Shown here: piece after piece, positions 24,744 through 32,469 of the stretch
How the letters are laid out: every line of letters starts with the position of its first letter
Position numbering within the stretch: the first letter of the stretch is position 1
Source: Acidobacteriota bacterium
GTDB lineage: Bacteria; Acidobacteriota; Terriglobia; Bryobacterales; Bryobacteraceae
Reading direction: 5' to 3'
Assembly (NCBI GenBank): GCA_016213755.1
Contig: JACQZT010000031.1
Span: 1 to 49,539, forward strand
DNA length: 49,539 bases
Notes under the pieces: model-generated
Told to the model about the DNA's origin: nothing
What the model saw: only the letters and a program-made list of their open reading frames with translations
The model's database searches: none
Made by a program: the position numbers and the translations under genes

Positions 24744-25823
24744 ATGGCGGATACCGGCGGCAAAACCGAGAAAGCGACACCGCGGCGGCTGGAGAAGGCC
24801 CGCGAGGACGGGCAGTTCGCCAGCTCCCGCGAGTTCGTGAGCGCCGCGCAGTTTCTGACCTTCGCGGCGATCTTCACCTGGTGTGGCGCGGCCTGGTTTC
24901 AGGAACTGCGCTCCGCCTCCCGGCTGTTGTTCGAGCAGGCGTTTGCGCCCGACTTCGGCGTAACGCAGGTGGTTCGAATCGCGGCCGTGGTCCTGGGCCG
25001 CGTCTTCCTTCCACTGGGTCTGGCAGCCGCCGCCCTGATGGCCGTTTCGCTGGGATTCCAGATGGCGGTAACCCGCCTGGGTTTCAGTTTCAAGCGCCTG
25101 GCGCCCAGCGGCGACAAGTTCGATCCCCTCAAGAAGCTGCGCGAGTTGCCCGCGCAGAACCTGCCCGCCCTCGTGCAGGCGGCCTGCATGCTGGTCTTTT
25201 TCGCCTTTGCCGTGTACTGGATCGTGGGGCGAAACCTGGATGTTCTGCTGACCCTGCCGAGGTACGGTCTTCCCACCGGGCTCCGGCACGTGAGCGAATC
25301 CATCCGGCAGTTGCTTTGGCGGGGTGGCGCGATTCTGCTGTTGTTCGGCATCCTGGACCTGGTGCGGCAGAAGCGCCGTCACAGCAAGGGTCTCAAGATG
25401 TCCAAGCAGGAGATCAAGGAGGAGGTGAAGGAGTCCGAAGGCGACCCGCAAATCAAGATGCGGATCCGCCGCTTGCAGCGCGACCTGCTGCGCCGCGGCA
25501 TGATGAAGAAGGTGCCCACGGCCACCGCCGTGATCGTGAACCCGACCCACTTTGCGGTGGCCATCCGCTACCAGCACGACGAGATGTCGACTCCCGTCGT
25601 GGTCGCCAAGGGGAAGAACTACCTGGCCTTGCGCATCCGCAAGGTCGCCGCCGCGCACGAGATCCCCATCGTCGAGAACCCCCCGCTGGCGCAGGGGCTT
25701 TACAAGGCCGTCGAGGTGGGACAAGAGATCCCGCCCCAGTTCTACAAGGCCGTGGCCGAGATCCTGGCCTACATCTACCGGCTGATGCACCCGCCGGCGC
25801 CTTCCGGACGGCGGCCGAACTGA
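24744..25823 (+). CDS. flhB: Flagellar export switch protein FlhB
   Basis: A 359-residue protein. Starts with the FlhB N-terminus GGKTEKATPRRLEKAREDGQ, has four membrane segments over about residues 30-215, and a cytoplasmic domain with MSKQEIKEEVKESEGDPQIK followed by the autocleavage site NPTH at residues 266-269 (VIVNPTHFAVAIRY). Cleavage between N and P, triggered with FliK at the right hook length, switches export from hook to filament proteins. The end (ILAYIYRLMHP) is typical. Last gene of the rightward operon. FlhA, its usual neighbour, does not follow; flaG comes next on the opposite strand. Confidence 0.97.
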   Translation: MADTGGKTEKATPRRLEKAREDGQFASSREFVSAAQFLTFAAIFTWCGAAWFQELRSASRLLFEQAFAPDFGVTQVVRIAAVVLGRVFLPLGLAAAALMAVSLGFQMAVTRLGFSFKRLAPSGDKFDPLKKLRELPAQNLPALVQAACMLVFFAFAVYWIVGRNLDVLLTLPRYGLPTGLRHVSESIRQLLWRGGAILLLFGILDLVRQKRRHSKGLKMSKQEIKEEVKESEGDPQIKMRIRRLQRDLLRRGMMKKVPTATAVIVNPTHFAVAIRYQHDEMSTPVVVAKGKNYLALRIRKVAAAHEIPIVENPPLAQGLYKAVEVGQEIPPQFYKAVAEILAYIYRLMHPPAPSGRRPN

Positions 25824-25829
25824 GGCGCC

Positions 25830-26117
25830 CTATGGGGATCCGTTCGCATGCCGCAGGTCTTCCGCCATGCGCAAAACGTACTTCGGCGGAATCTCCTGGA
25901 TCACCTCGCTGGTATTGCGATCGACGATCCGCACGACGATGCGCCGGGACTCCCGGTCCACCGCGAAAGACAGTTCCCGGTCCGCTCCGAACAGGTCGGT
26001 GGCGTTCAGGGCGCTGACAGCGCGGATCAACTGGCGCTGTTCCACGAGCACTTCGGACGGCGTGTACGGCGCGTCCGTTGCGAACGCGGTTGCGGACTGT
26101 ACTGATGCGGTCTCCAT
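25830..26117 (-). CDS. flaG: FlaG family protein
   Basis: A 95-residue protein with the FlaG pattern: LNATDLFGADRELSFAVDRE, SRRIVVRIVDRNTSEVIQEI and PPKYVLRMAEDLR. FlaG proteins are small late-class flagellar proteins linked to filament length; the mechanism is not well known. A textbook ribosome binding site (AAGGAG, six bases before ATG) and a good sigma-28 promoter precede it. It is convergent with flhB, six bases apart. FlaG usually lies next to flagellin and fliD, which are not in this window. Confidence 0.9.
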   Translation of the reverse strand: METASVQSATAFATDAPYTPSEVLVEQRQLIRAVSALNATDLFGADRELSFAVDRESRRIVVRIVDRNTSEVIQEIPPKYVLRMAEDLRHANGSP

Positions 26118-26158
26118 AACGAACTCCTTGCGGGACTGTCAAGCTCCCGTATTTGGTT

Positions 26159-26185
26159 CTATCGATGAAGAGCGAGAATGTTTTA
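26159..26185 (-). promoter_or_regulatory. Sigma-28 (FliA-type) promoter for flaG
   Basis: On the reverse strand TAAA (26182-26185), then 15 bases, then ATCGATAG (26159-26166). The FliA consensus is TAAA-N15-GCCGATAA, so the -35 core, the spacing and the CGATA of the -10 element all agree. Transcription would begin near 26150, about 33 bases before the flaG ATG. This fits a late flagellar gene. Confidence 0.65.
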
Positions 26186-26212
26186 GTGCCCGTCACGAAA
26201 CAACTGTTCCAA

Positions 26213-26226
26213 CCGCTCCCTCACGG
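26213..26226 (-). repeat. Fragment of the 25-bp palindromic repeat
   Basis: CCGCTCCCTCACGG is identical to the reverse complement of 14 bases of the copy at 19991-20015. The remaining half of the unit is not recognisable here. It lies between the divergent flaG and receptor genes. Confidence 0.65.
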
Positions 26227-26276
26227 CACCCGCCGCTTTGCGCCCGAGAGTGAAAATCGGGGATACTGAAACCAGA

Positions 26277-28547
26277 ATGGGTCTGCGTTGGGTGGTCGCG
26301 ATCTTCTTCGCCGTTGCCGCCGTTTTCGCGCAGGACCAGGGGGGGGAAGTCCGCGGCCGCGTTGTGGCCTCGCGCGACAGCGAACCGCTCGCGCTGGTTC
26401 AGGTGCAACTTTCGGACACTCCCTTGCGTGCCGTCACGGGCGATGACGGAACCTTCCGCATCCCTGCCGTGCCGGCCGGCAACTACGAGCTGCGCGTGTC
26501 GACGGTCGGCTACCACCTGGTGCGGCAGGAGTTTGCCCTGGCCGCCGGCGAAATCAAGAGTTTCGACGTCGTGCTGACCTCCTCGACGGCCCGGCGCACC
26601 GACAGCGTCGAAGTCTCGGCCGGACCGTTTGAGATCGCGACCCAGAGCAGCGCCTCGGCCATGACCATCGAGGGACAGGAACGCAAGAACCTGGCCAGCG
26701 TTCTGGCCGACGACCCGTTACGGGCCGTGCAGAGCCTGCCCGGTGTGACCTCGAACAACGACTTCTCTTCGGAGTTCTCGCTGCGCGGCGCGCCGTTCAA
26801 CCGCATAGGCCTGTACCTGGACGGCGTGCTGCTGCATGCGCCCTTCCACACCACCGACGGGCAAGCCGACAACGGCTCGCTGACCATCTTCAACGGCGAC
26901 ATGCTGGACGACATGACCTTGTACCAGGGCGCCTGGCCGGTCCGCTATTCGGACCGCACGGCGGGCATTCTGGCGGTCGAATCCCGGGAAGGCAACCGGA
27001 AGGAGGTGCAGGTGCGGCTGAGCGCCAGCGCCTCCAACGCTGGGATTCTGGTCGAAGGGCCGTGGGGCAAGAGCGAACGGGGGTCGTGGCTGGTGGCCTT
27101 CCGCAAGAGCTACTTGCAGTACATCCTCAACCGCATCGACTTCGGCGACCAGCCGGCCATGGCCTTCGGCTTCACCGACGGGCAGGCGCATCTCACCTAC
27201 GATCTGACCGCCCGGCACAACCTCAGCCTGAGCTACCTGGAAGGCTCTTCCTCCGTCGACCGGACCGCCTGGCGCGACGGGCTGGGGGTCAACGCGGTGA
27301 TGACCAGCGGCTTTCGCTTCACGCTGCTCAGCCTGGCTTCGCGTTACACGCCCAGCCAGCGCCTGCTGGTGACGAACCGGCTAGCCTGGTCGCGCGAGCG
27401 GGGCGACGTGGCTAACCGCGACCACGCCGGACTCGCGGACCAGGCGTACGGCGAATGGACCTGGCACGGCGATGCCAGCCTGATCTGGGGAGGGAAGAAT
27501 ACGCTGGACTTCGGCGGCGTGTTCCGGCGCCTGCGGCAGGACGGCGCGGTGAACCGTTTCGTGTACACGCCGGCGCTGGCGAGTGCTCTGGACGTCTCCC
27601 GCGGCACGGGGAGCCGAGCCGGCGGCTACGCGCAGCAGTCTCTGGCCTTCGCCGCCGGCAAGGTCCGCCTGGCCGCGGGGATGCGCTGGGACCGGCACAG
27701 CGTGAGCCCGGTGGACGTCATCTCCCCGTACGCCAGCATCTCGGCTGAGCCGCGGGCCAAGATCCGGCTGCAACTGGATTGGGGGCAGTACGCCCAGTTC
27801 CCGGAGCTGAGCCAGTCCTTTTCGGTCTTCGCCCGCAGCCGTCTGCTGCCGGAGCGGGCCACGCACTACGAAGCCGCCGTCGAGCAGCGGCTGGACGAGC
27901 GCACCCGAATCCGGCTGGAATTCTACAACCGGCAGGATCGCGACCTGCTGGCGCGGCCCGCGCTGGACCCGCGTCTGCTTGGCGATGGGAGCGTTTTGAA
28001 CGCCCTGCCGAATGCGCCGCTCGCGAATTCGCAGCGCGGTTATTCCCGCGGCGTGGAGGTCTTTCTCCAGCGCCGGTCGGCCAACGGCTTCACCGGATGG
28101 ATTTCCTATGCTTACGGGCGCGCGGTGCTCGGCGACGGCCGCCTGAGGCTGCGGTTTCCGGCCGACTACGACCAGCCGCATACGTTCAACTCGTATGTCA
28201 GCCATCGGCTGCGCTCCACGGTCAATCTCAGCGCGCGCTTTACCTACGGCAGCGGCATGCCGTTGCCCGGCTTTTACCGTCTGGAGCAGGGCGGCTACTG
28301 GCTGGCACGGGACCGCAACAGCTTGCGGGCTCCTTCCTACCAGCGCACGGACCTGCGGCTGAACAAGGCTTACGTGCACAAGAAGTCCAAGACGACGCTC
28401 TTCGCCGAGATCGTCAACCTGACCAATCGCCACAACCGCGACTTCGACTCGGCAGGGCCTTACGAGAGCCGCACCGGCCGAACGTATCCCAGCTTCTACA
28501 GCATGTTCCCCATTTTGCCCTCGGCCGGGGTTGTGTGCGAGTTTTGA
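26277..28547 (+). CDS. TonB-dependent receptor with regulatory-like N-domain
   Basis: A 756-residue outer-membrane receptor. It has a signal peptide (WVVAIFFAVAAVFAQ), a CarboxypepD_reg-like domain at about residues 20-95 (GEVRGRVVASRDSEPLALVQ), then a TonB plug (DPLRAVQSLPGVTSNNDFSS, EFSLRGAPFNRIGLYLDGVL) and a 22-strand-type barrel. Unlike the two longer receptors in the window it has the compact plug typical of classical siderophore/vitamin/sugar receptors. The C-terminus ends in a phenylalanine (VVCEF). The ATG at 26277 starts the signal peptide directly. No iron-box or B12 riboswitch is seen upstream. Cargo unknown. Confidence 0.9.
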   Translation: MGLRWVVAIFFAVAAVFAQDQGGEVRGRVVASRDSEPLALVQVQLSDTPLRAVTGDDGTFRIPAVPAGNYELRVSTVGYHLVRQEFALAAGEIKSFDVVLTSSTARRTDSVEVSAGPFEIATQSSASAMTIEGQERKNLASVLADDPLRAVQSLPGVTSNNDFSSEFSLRGAPFNRIGLYLDGVLLHAPFHTTDGQADNGSLTIFNGDMLDDMTLYQGAWPVRYSDRTAGILAVESREGNRKEVQVRLSASASNAGILVEGPWGKSERGSWLVAFRKSYLQYILNRIDFGDQPAMAFGFTDGQAHLTYDLTARHNLSLSYLEGSSSVDRTAWRDGLGVNAVMTSGFRFTLLSLASRYTPSQRLLVTNRLAWSRERGDVANRDHAGLADQAYGEWTWHGDASLIWGGKNTLDFGGVFRRLRQDGAVNRFVYTPALASALDVSRGTGSRAGGYAQQSLAFAAGKVRLAAGMRWDRHSVSPVDVISPYASISAEPRAKIRLQLDWGQYAQFPELSQSFSVFARSRLLPERATHYEAAVEQRLDERTRIRLEFYNRQDRDLLARPALDPRLLGDGSVLNALPNAPLANSQRGYSRGVEVFLQRRSANGFTGWISYAYGRAVLGDGRLRLRFPADYDQPHTFNSYVSHRLRSTVNLSARFTYGSGMPLPGFYRLEQGGYWLARDRNSLRAPSYQRTDLRLNKAYVHKKSKTTLFAEIVNLTNRHNRDFDSAGPYESRTGRTYPSFYSMFPILPSAGVVCEF

Positions 28548-28563
28548 CCGTCCGTAACGGGAA

Positions 28564-28896
28564 CTAAGACTCGACGCCGGTCAGATAGAGTCCGGCCACG
28601 CCGGCAATGATCAGCACGGCGGAAAGCAGACGGGGGGGCGTCGCTTCCTCCTTGAACCAGAGGACGCCCACAGTGGCCACGATGAGCGTTCCCAGCCCGG
28701 ACCAAACCGCGTAGGCGGTGCCCACCGGGATGCGGCGCACCGCCACCGACAGCCCGAAGAGGCTGGCCAAGTAGAAGGCGAACATGAGCACGGTGGGCCA
28801 CAGCCGCGTCATGCCGTCGGTGAATTTCAACGTCAGCGTCCCGGCCACTTCAAATAGAATGGCGAAGAGCAAGACCAGCCAGCTCACGCTACCCAT
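28564..28896 (-). CDS. Small multidrug resistance (SMR) transporter
   Basis: A 110-residue protein with four transmembrane helices. The membrane-embedded glutamate essential for proton/drug exchange is present in LVLLFAILFEVAGTLTLKFT, and the SMR signature IPVGTAYAVWSGLGTLIVAT follows, with a last helix ending in LLSAVLIIAGVAGLYLTG. This class includes EmrE, SugE/Gdx and related guanidinium or drug exporters; I cannot tell which. The ATG at 28894-28896 lies four bases after the stop of the upstream reductase gene, so the two are probably one transcript. Confidence 0.93.
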   Translation of the reverse strand: MGSVSWLVLLFAILFEVAGTLTLKFTDGMTRLWPTVLMFAFYLASLFGLSVAVRRIPVGTAYAVWSGLGTLIVATVGVLWFKEEATPPRLLSAVLIIAGVAGLYLTGVES

Positions 28897-28900
28897 CTTC

Positions 28901-30037
28901 TCACGCCAGCGTAAGCGCGGGCTCCAGGTCGATGCGCATTTGCTCGTAGATGCTCGAAGTGGAAGACTCCAGACAGACCCGCATGTAGTCGGTGAAACGA
29001 GGCGGAGGCGGGACGCCCTCTTTGAGCAACCGGCGGTTGTCGAAAACCAGGTCCAGCGAGCAGAAGCGGTAGTACAGTTCGAGAGCGTGCAGGAGGTGGC
29101 GCGCATGGCCTTTTCCAACCGCTTTTGTCACGCGGTGGGGCGTGAGCTGGCTGAACTTGCCGACCTCGTAATGGTCTCGCGCCGGCTCGCCGGCCAGCCG
29201 GGCGTACTCGGCCGCCAGCTCTTTCCAGCGAATGGAACTGCCGGTACCGGCCGAAACATGGTAGCGGGTGTGCTTGAGCCGCGGTGCGAACAGCAGATGC
29301 GTCAGGGCGGACGCGGCCCAGTCGACGGGAACGACGTCGATGCGGTTGTGCGGATCCCAGGTGATGAAACGCAGCGCCTCGACCGCGCGCAGGACCCAGA
29401 AGATGCTCCCCGAAGGCTTGCAGCCGAGCTGCGTGTGGCCGACCACAATGGACGGGCGGGCTACGACCAGCGGACGATCCGCGTATCGCTCGGTGAGCAG
29501 CCGCTCGGCGTCCGCCTTGCTGCGGGTGTACGCCACCAGGTGGGTGGCGCTCTCGCTGGGGTAGTTGTCTTCGTGGACGACGTGGGGCGGGAAGGCGCCG
29601 CAGATGGTGGCCGTTCCCGTATGAACGTAGCGCTCGATGCGGCGTCCCTGCATGGCCTGGGCCACCGAGAGGGCGCCTTCCACGTTGGTCTTGCGGATGC
29701 CGCGTTGGTTGCCGAACGAAGTGTTGGCCGCCAGGTGGACGACGTGAGTGACGCCGTCCAGTTCGGGGGCGTCGTGCCAGTCGCGCGCCAGCAGGTCGCC
29801 GCGCAAGACCGTCAGGTTTCTGGGCAGTCGCGCCGCAAAGCGCGGCACGAACCGCCCCGCCGAGCGGCGTACCCGTTCCTCGGCCAACTCCTGGTCGTCG
29901 GCCCGCACTAGACCGACAATTTGACCGTCGAACGGAGCATCCAGGAGACAGGCCAGCAGCGCGCCTCCCAAAAAGCCGGTTACGCCGGTCAGAAAGACAG
30001 TCGGCACACGGGATGTGAACTTGCTTAAACGAAACAT
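28901..30037 (-). CDS. Thioester-reductase-like NAD-binding SDR
   Basis: An extended short-chain dehydrogenase of about 378 residues. The nucleotide-binding motif is VFLTGVTGFLGGALLACLL, an HLAANTSFGN block follows, and the catalytic pair is in YTRSKADAERL (YxxxK). It resembles the NAD_binding_4 branch (fatty acyl-CoA/thioester reductases and the C-terminal domain of carboxylic acid reductases). The ATG at 30035-30037 starts just before the Rossmann motif; an upstream ATG at 30124 would add 29 residues without recognisable structure. Neither has a good ribosome binding site. Likely co-transcribed with the SMR gene. Substrate not known. Confidence 0.82.
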   Translation of the reverse strand: MFRLSKFTSRVPTVFLTGVTGFLGGALLACLLDAPFDGQIVGLVRADDQELAEERVRRSAGRFVPRFAARLPRNLTVLRGDLLARDWHDAPELDGVTHVVHLAANTSFGNQRGIRKTNVEGALSVAQAMQGRRIERYVHTGTATICGAFPPHVVHEDNYPSESATHLVAYTRSKADAERLLTERYADRPLVVARPSIVVGHTQLGCKPSGSIFWVLRAVEALRFITWDPHNRIDVVPVDWAASALTHLLFAPRLKHTRYHVSAGTGSSIRWKELAAEYARLAGEPARDHYEVGKFSQLTPHRVTKAVGKGHARHLLHALELYYRFCSLDLVFDNRRLLKEGVPPPPRFTDYMRVCLESSTSSIYEQMRIDLEPALTLA

Positions 30038-30203
30038 TCGTACAGACCCATTCGGCTGGAGCCGGCCCGTCCCGCCGCGGTTTGGCGATCCTTCGGCGCC
30101 CGGTGCATGCGCCGACCCATTCATTCTATTTTGGCACTATCGCCCTCCCTTCGGGAGCGCGGGCTGGAAATTCACACTTCTGTCCTGGCCTGGGGCCAAT
30201 ACG

Positions 30204-30212
30204 TGATATGAT
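30204..30212 (+). promoter_or_regulatory. Extended -10 promoter for the first sulfatase gene
   Basis: TGATATGAT: a TATGAT -10 hexamer (30207-30212) with the extended TG one base before it. No -35 at 17 bases. Transcription would start about 30219, only a few bases before the ATG at 30222, which has no Shine-Dalgarno. The message may be leaderless. Confidence 0.4.
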
Positions 30213-30221
30213 CTTTGCTCT

Positions 30222-31589
30222 ATGCGCCGCCGCGAATTTCTGATGTCCCTGGCCGCTCCCGCTGTGGCGCAGCCGAAGCGCGCTCCCAACGTAGTGTTCA
30301 TTTACGCCGACGATCTCGGCTATGGAGATCTGGGGTGCTATGGCAATCCATCCATCCGCACGCCGAACCTCGACCGGTTGGCGGCCGAGGGCAGCCGCTT
30401 CACGCAGTTCTACTCGGCCGCGCCGCTGTGCTCGCCCAGCCGGGCCGCGCTGCTTACCGGCCGCTACCCGGTGCGCAGCGGCATCAACTTCGTGCTGTTT
30501 CCGGACTCCACCGGCGGCCTTCCGGACTCCGAGCTCACCATCGCCGAGCTGCTGCGCGGGCGCGGCTACGCGACGCAAATCGTGGGCAAGTGGCATCTCG
30601 GGCACCGGCCGCAATACCTGCCCACGCGCCACGGTTTCGACTTCTACTTCGGCATCCCGTACTCGAACGACATGAGCCTGAAGACCAACACGGTCTACGA
30701 CGAGATCAACCGCGACGCGGGCCGCCCGCCCCGGCCGCCGTCGGTGTACGACCGCTATCGGACGCTGCCCGGCATCCCGCTGATGCGCGACGAGAAGGTG
30801 ATCGAGACCGAGCCCGACCAGACGCAGCTCACGCCGCGCTACACGGCCGAGGCCAGCGCTTTCATTCGCAAGTCCGCGGCTTCGGCCAGGCCGTTCTTCC
30901 TGTACTTCGCCCACACCTTCCCGCACGTGCCGCTGTTCGCCAGTGAGAAGTTCCGCGGGCGCAGCCGCCGGGGCCTCTACGGCGACGCGGTGGAGGAACT
31001 CGACTGGTCGGTGGGCGAGGTCCTCAGGACGCTGGCCGAACTCAAGCTCGACGAGAACACGCTGGTGCTGTTCAGCTCCGACAACGGCGGTGCGGCCGGA
31101 CTGGGGCGGCACGGGGGCTCCAACGGCGCGCTGCGCGAAGGCAAGTCCACCACCTGGGAAGGCGGCGTGCGCGAGCCGTTCCTCGCGCGCTGGAAAGGCC
31201 GCATCGCGCCCGGCCAGGTGCGCCAGGACGTGGCATCCACGCTGGATGTCTTTCCCACGCTGGCGCGGCTGGCCGGCGGCGCGCCGCCCTCGAACGTGGT
31301 GCTGGACGGCGCCGACCTCGCGCCCCTGCTGTGGGAAGGCCAGGGCCGCCCCCAGCCGGACTTTTTCTACTATCACAACGGCGAATTGCGCGCCCTGCGG
31401 CGCGGCCCCTGGAAGCTGCACTTCACCGGCGGCCCCAAGCAGCCCCCCAAGACCGAGCTCTACCAGGTGGAAACGGACATCGCCGAGCGCTTCAACCTGG
31501 CCGAGCGGCATCCCGACATCGTGGCGCGGATGCAGGAGGCGATAGCGCGTCACCAGGCCAGCTTCGAGAAAGCGCCCACGCAGCGGTAG
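30222..31589 (+). CDS. Type I sulfatase (formylglycine-dependent), exported
   Basis: A 455-residue arylsulfatase-type enzyme. Residues C70-S-P-S-R are the site where a maturase turns the cysteine into catalytic formylglycine; the metal-binding pair is in FIYADDLGYGDLG (D30, D31), and GKWHLG and DNGG (SSDNGGAAG) blocks complete the active site. The N-terminus MRRREFLMSLAAPAVAQ looks like a short Tat/Sec signal. Bacterial sulfatases of this type remove sulfate esters from polysaccharides. No formylglycine-generating enzyme is in the window; it must be encoded elsewhere. Divergent from the reductase gene and convergent with the SDR. Confidence 0.95.
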   Translation: MRRREFLMSLAAPAVAQPKRAPNVVFIYADDLGYGDLGCYGNPSIRTPNLDRLAAEGSRFTQFYSAAPLCSPSRAALLTGRYPVRSGINFVLFPDSTGGLPDSELTIAELLRGRGYATQIVGKWHLGHRPQYLPTRHGFDFYFGIPYSNDMSLKTNTVYDEINRDAGRPPRPPSVYDRYRTLPGIPLMRDEKVIETEPDQTQLTPRYTAEASAFIRKSAASARPFFLYFAHTFPHVPLFASEKFRGRSRRGLYGDAVEELDWSVGEVLRTLAELKLDENTLVLFSSDNGGAAGLGRHGGSNGALREGKSTTWEGGVREPFLARWKGRIAPGQVRQDVASTLDVFPTLARLAGGAPPSNVVLDGADLAPLLWEGQGRPQPDFFYYHNGELRALRRGPWKLHFTGGPKQPPKTELYQVETDIAERFNLAERHPDIVARMQEAIARHQASFEKAPTQR

Positions 31590-31597
31590 GGCGAACC

Positions 31598-32368
31598 TCA
31601 ATAGCACTTCGACGTCAGGCCGCCATCGGCCACAACCACGCTGCCGGTCATAAACGAAGACGCGTCGGAAACCAGAAATGCGGCCGTCCGCGCGATCTCT
31701 TCAGGTGTGGCGATGCGCCGCAGCGCGTATTTCGAGTACACCTCTTTGCGAAGCCCATCCGGGTCCGCGGCCTTGTCGAAGTAGTCTTTCACCATCGGCG
31801 TTTCGACGTCCCCCGGGCAAAGGCAGTTCACCCGGATGCCGTTCTCGCCGCAGGTCAGCGCGGCGGCCTTGGTCAGGGCGATGACACCGCCTTTGGCGGC
31901 GCAGTAGGCGGCCAGGTCCGGATCGCCCACCAGACCGAGGATCGATGACATGTTGACAATGGCGCCGCCGCCCGCGCGGATCATCGCCGGAATGGCGTAC
32001 TTCATGCACAAGAACACACCCTTGAGGTTGACGCTGTGGATGCGGTCCCAGTCCTGCTCGCTGGTGTCCGTGAGGCGTCCGAGGATTTGCACCGCGGCAT
32101 TGTTGAACAGGGCATCCAGCTTCCCGTAACGCTCTTCGGCGAAACGGACCATTCGCTCGGCGTTGGCGGCCTGCGACACGTCGGCCCGGCAAAACGCCGC
32201 TTCTCCGCCGCTGGCGCGAACGATCTCTTCGGTTTCCGCTCCGCTCTCCGCGTTCCAGTCCGCCGCGACGACCCGCGCGCCCTCCGCGGCGAAATGGATG
32301 GCGCTGGCCCGCCCGATTCCGCTGCCCGCGCCGGTGATGATAGCGACCCTGCCTTCCAGTTGTTTCAT
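31598..32368 (-). CDS. Short-chain dehydrogenase/reductase
   Basis: A 256-residue classical SDR. Cofactor motif TGAGSGIGRASAIHFA, NNAAV (NNAG-like) block, catalytic serine in VNMSSILGL, and YCAAKGG with the YxxxK pair. ADWNAES after the second strand carries an acidic residue, suggesting NAD rather than NADP. The end GSVVVADGGLTSKCY is typical. In this sugar-acid context it could be a sugar or uronate-derivative dehydrogenase, but the substrate cannot be read from sequence. GGAG lies five bases before the ATG. It is divergent from the dehydratase gene across 101 bases. Confidence 0.93.
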   Translation of the reverse strand: MKQLEGRVAIITGAGSGIGRASAIHFAAEGARVVAADWNAESGAETEEIVRASGGEAAFCRADVSQAANAERMVRFAEERYGKLDALFNNAAVQILGRLTDTSEQDWDRIHSVNLKGVFLCMKYAIPAMIRAGGGAIVNMSSILGLVGDPDLAAYCAAKGGVIALTKAAALTCGENGIRVNCLCPGDVETPMVKDYFDKAADPDGLRKEVYSKYALRRIATPEEIARTAAFLVSDASSFMTGSVVVADGGLTSKCY

Positions 32369-32405
32369 ACGCTCTCCATAGTGCCTTAAACAGGCGCGTC
32401 AAAGG

Positions 32406-32414
32406 TGATATAGT
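32406..32414 (+). promoter_or_regulatory. Extended -10 promoter for the dehydratase gene
   Basis: TGATATAGT contains TATAGT with the extended TG, similar to the element before the first sulfatase gene (TGATATGAT). It lies 55 bases before the ATG at 32470, and GGAGG occurs nine bases before that ATG. No clear -35. Confidence 0.35.
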
Positions 32415-32469
32415 CCGGAAGGATATCGCCCGCCCGTCGGCAGGCAAATCACTGCGGAGGTATTCTCTC

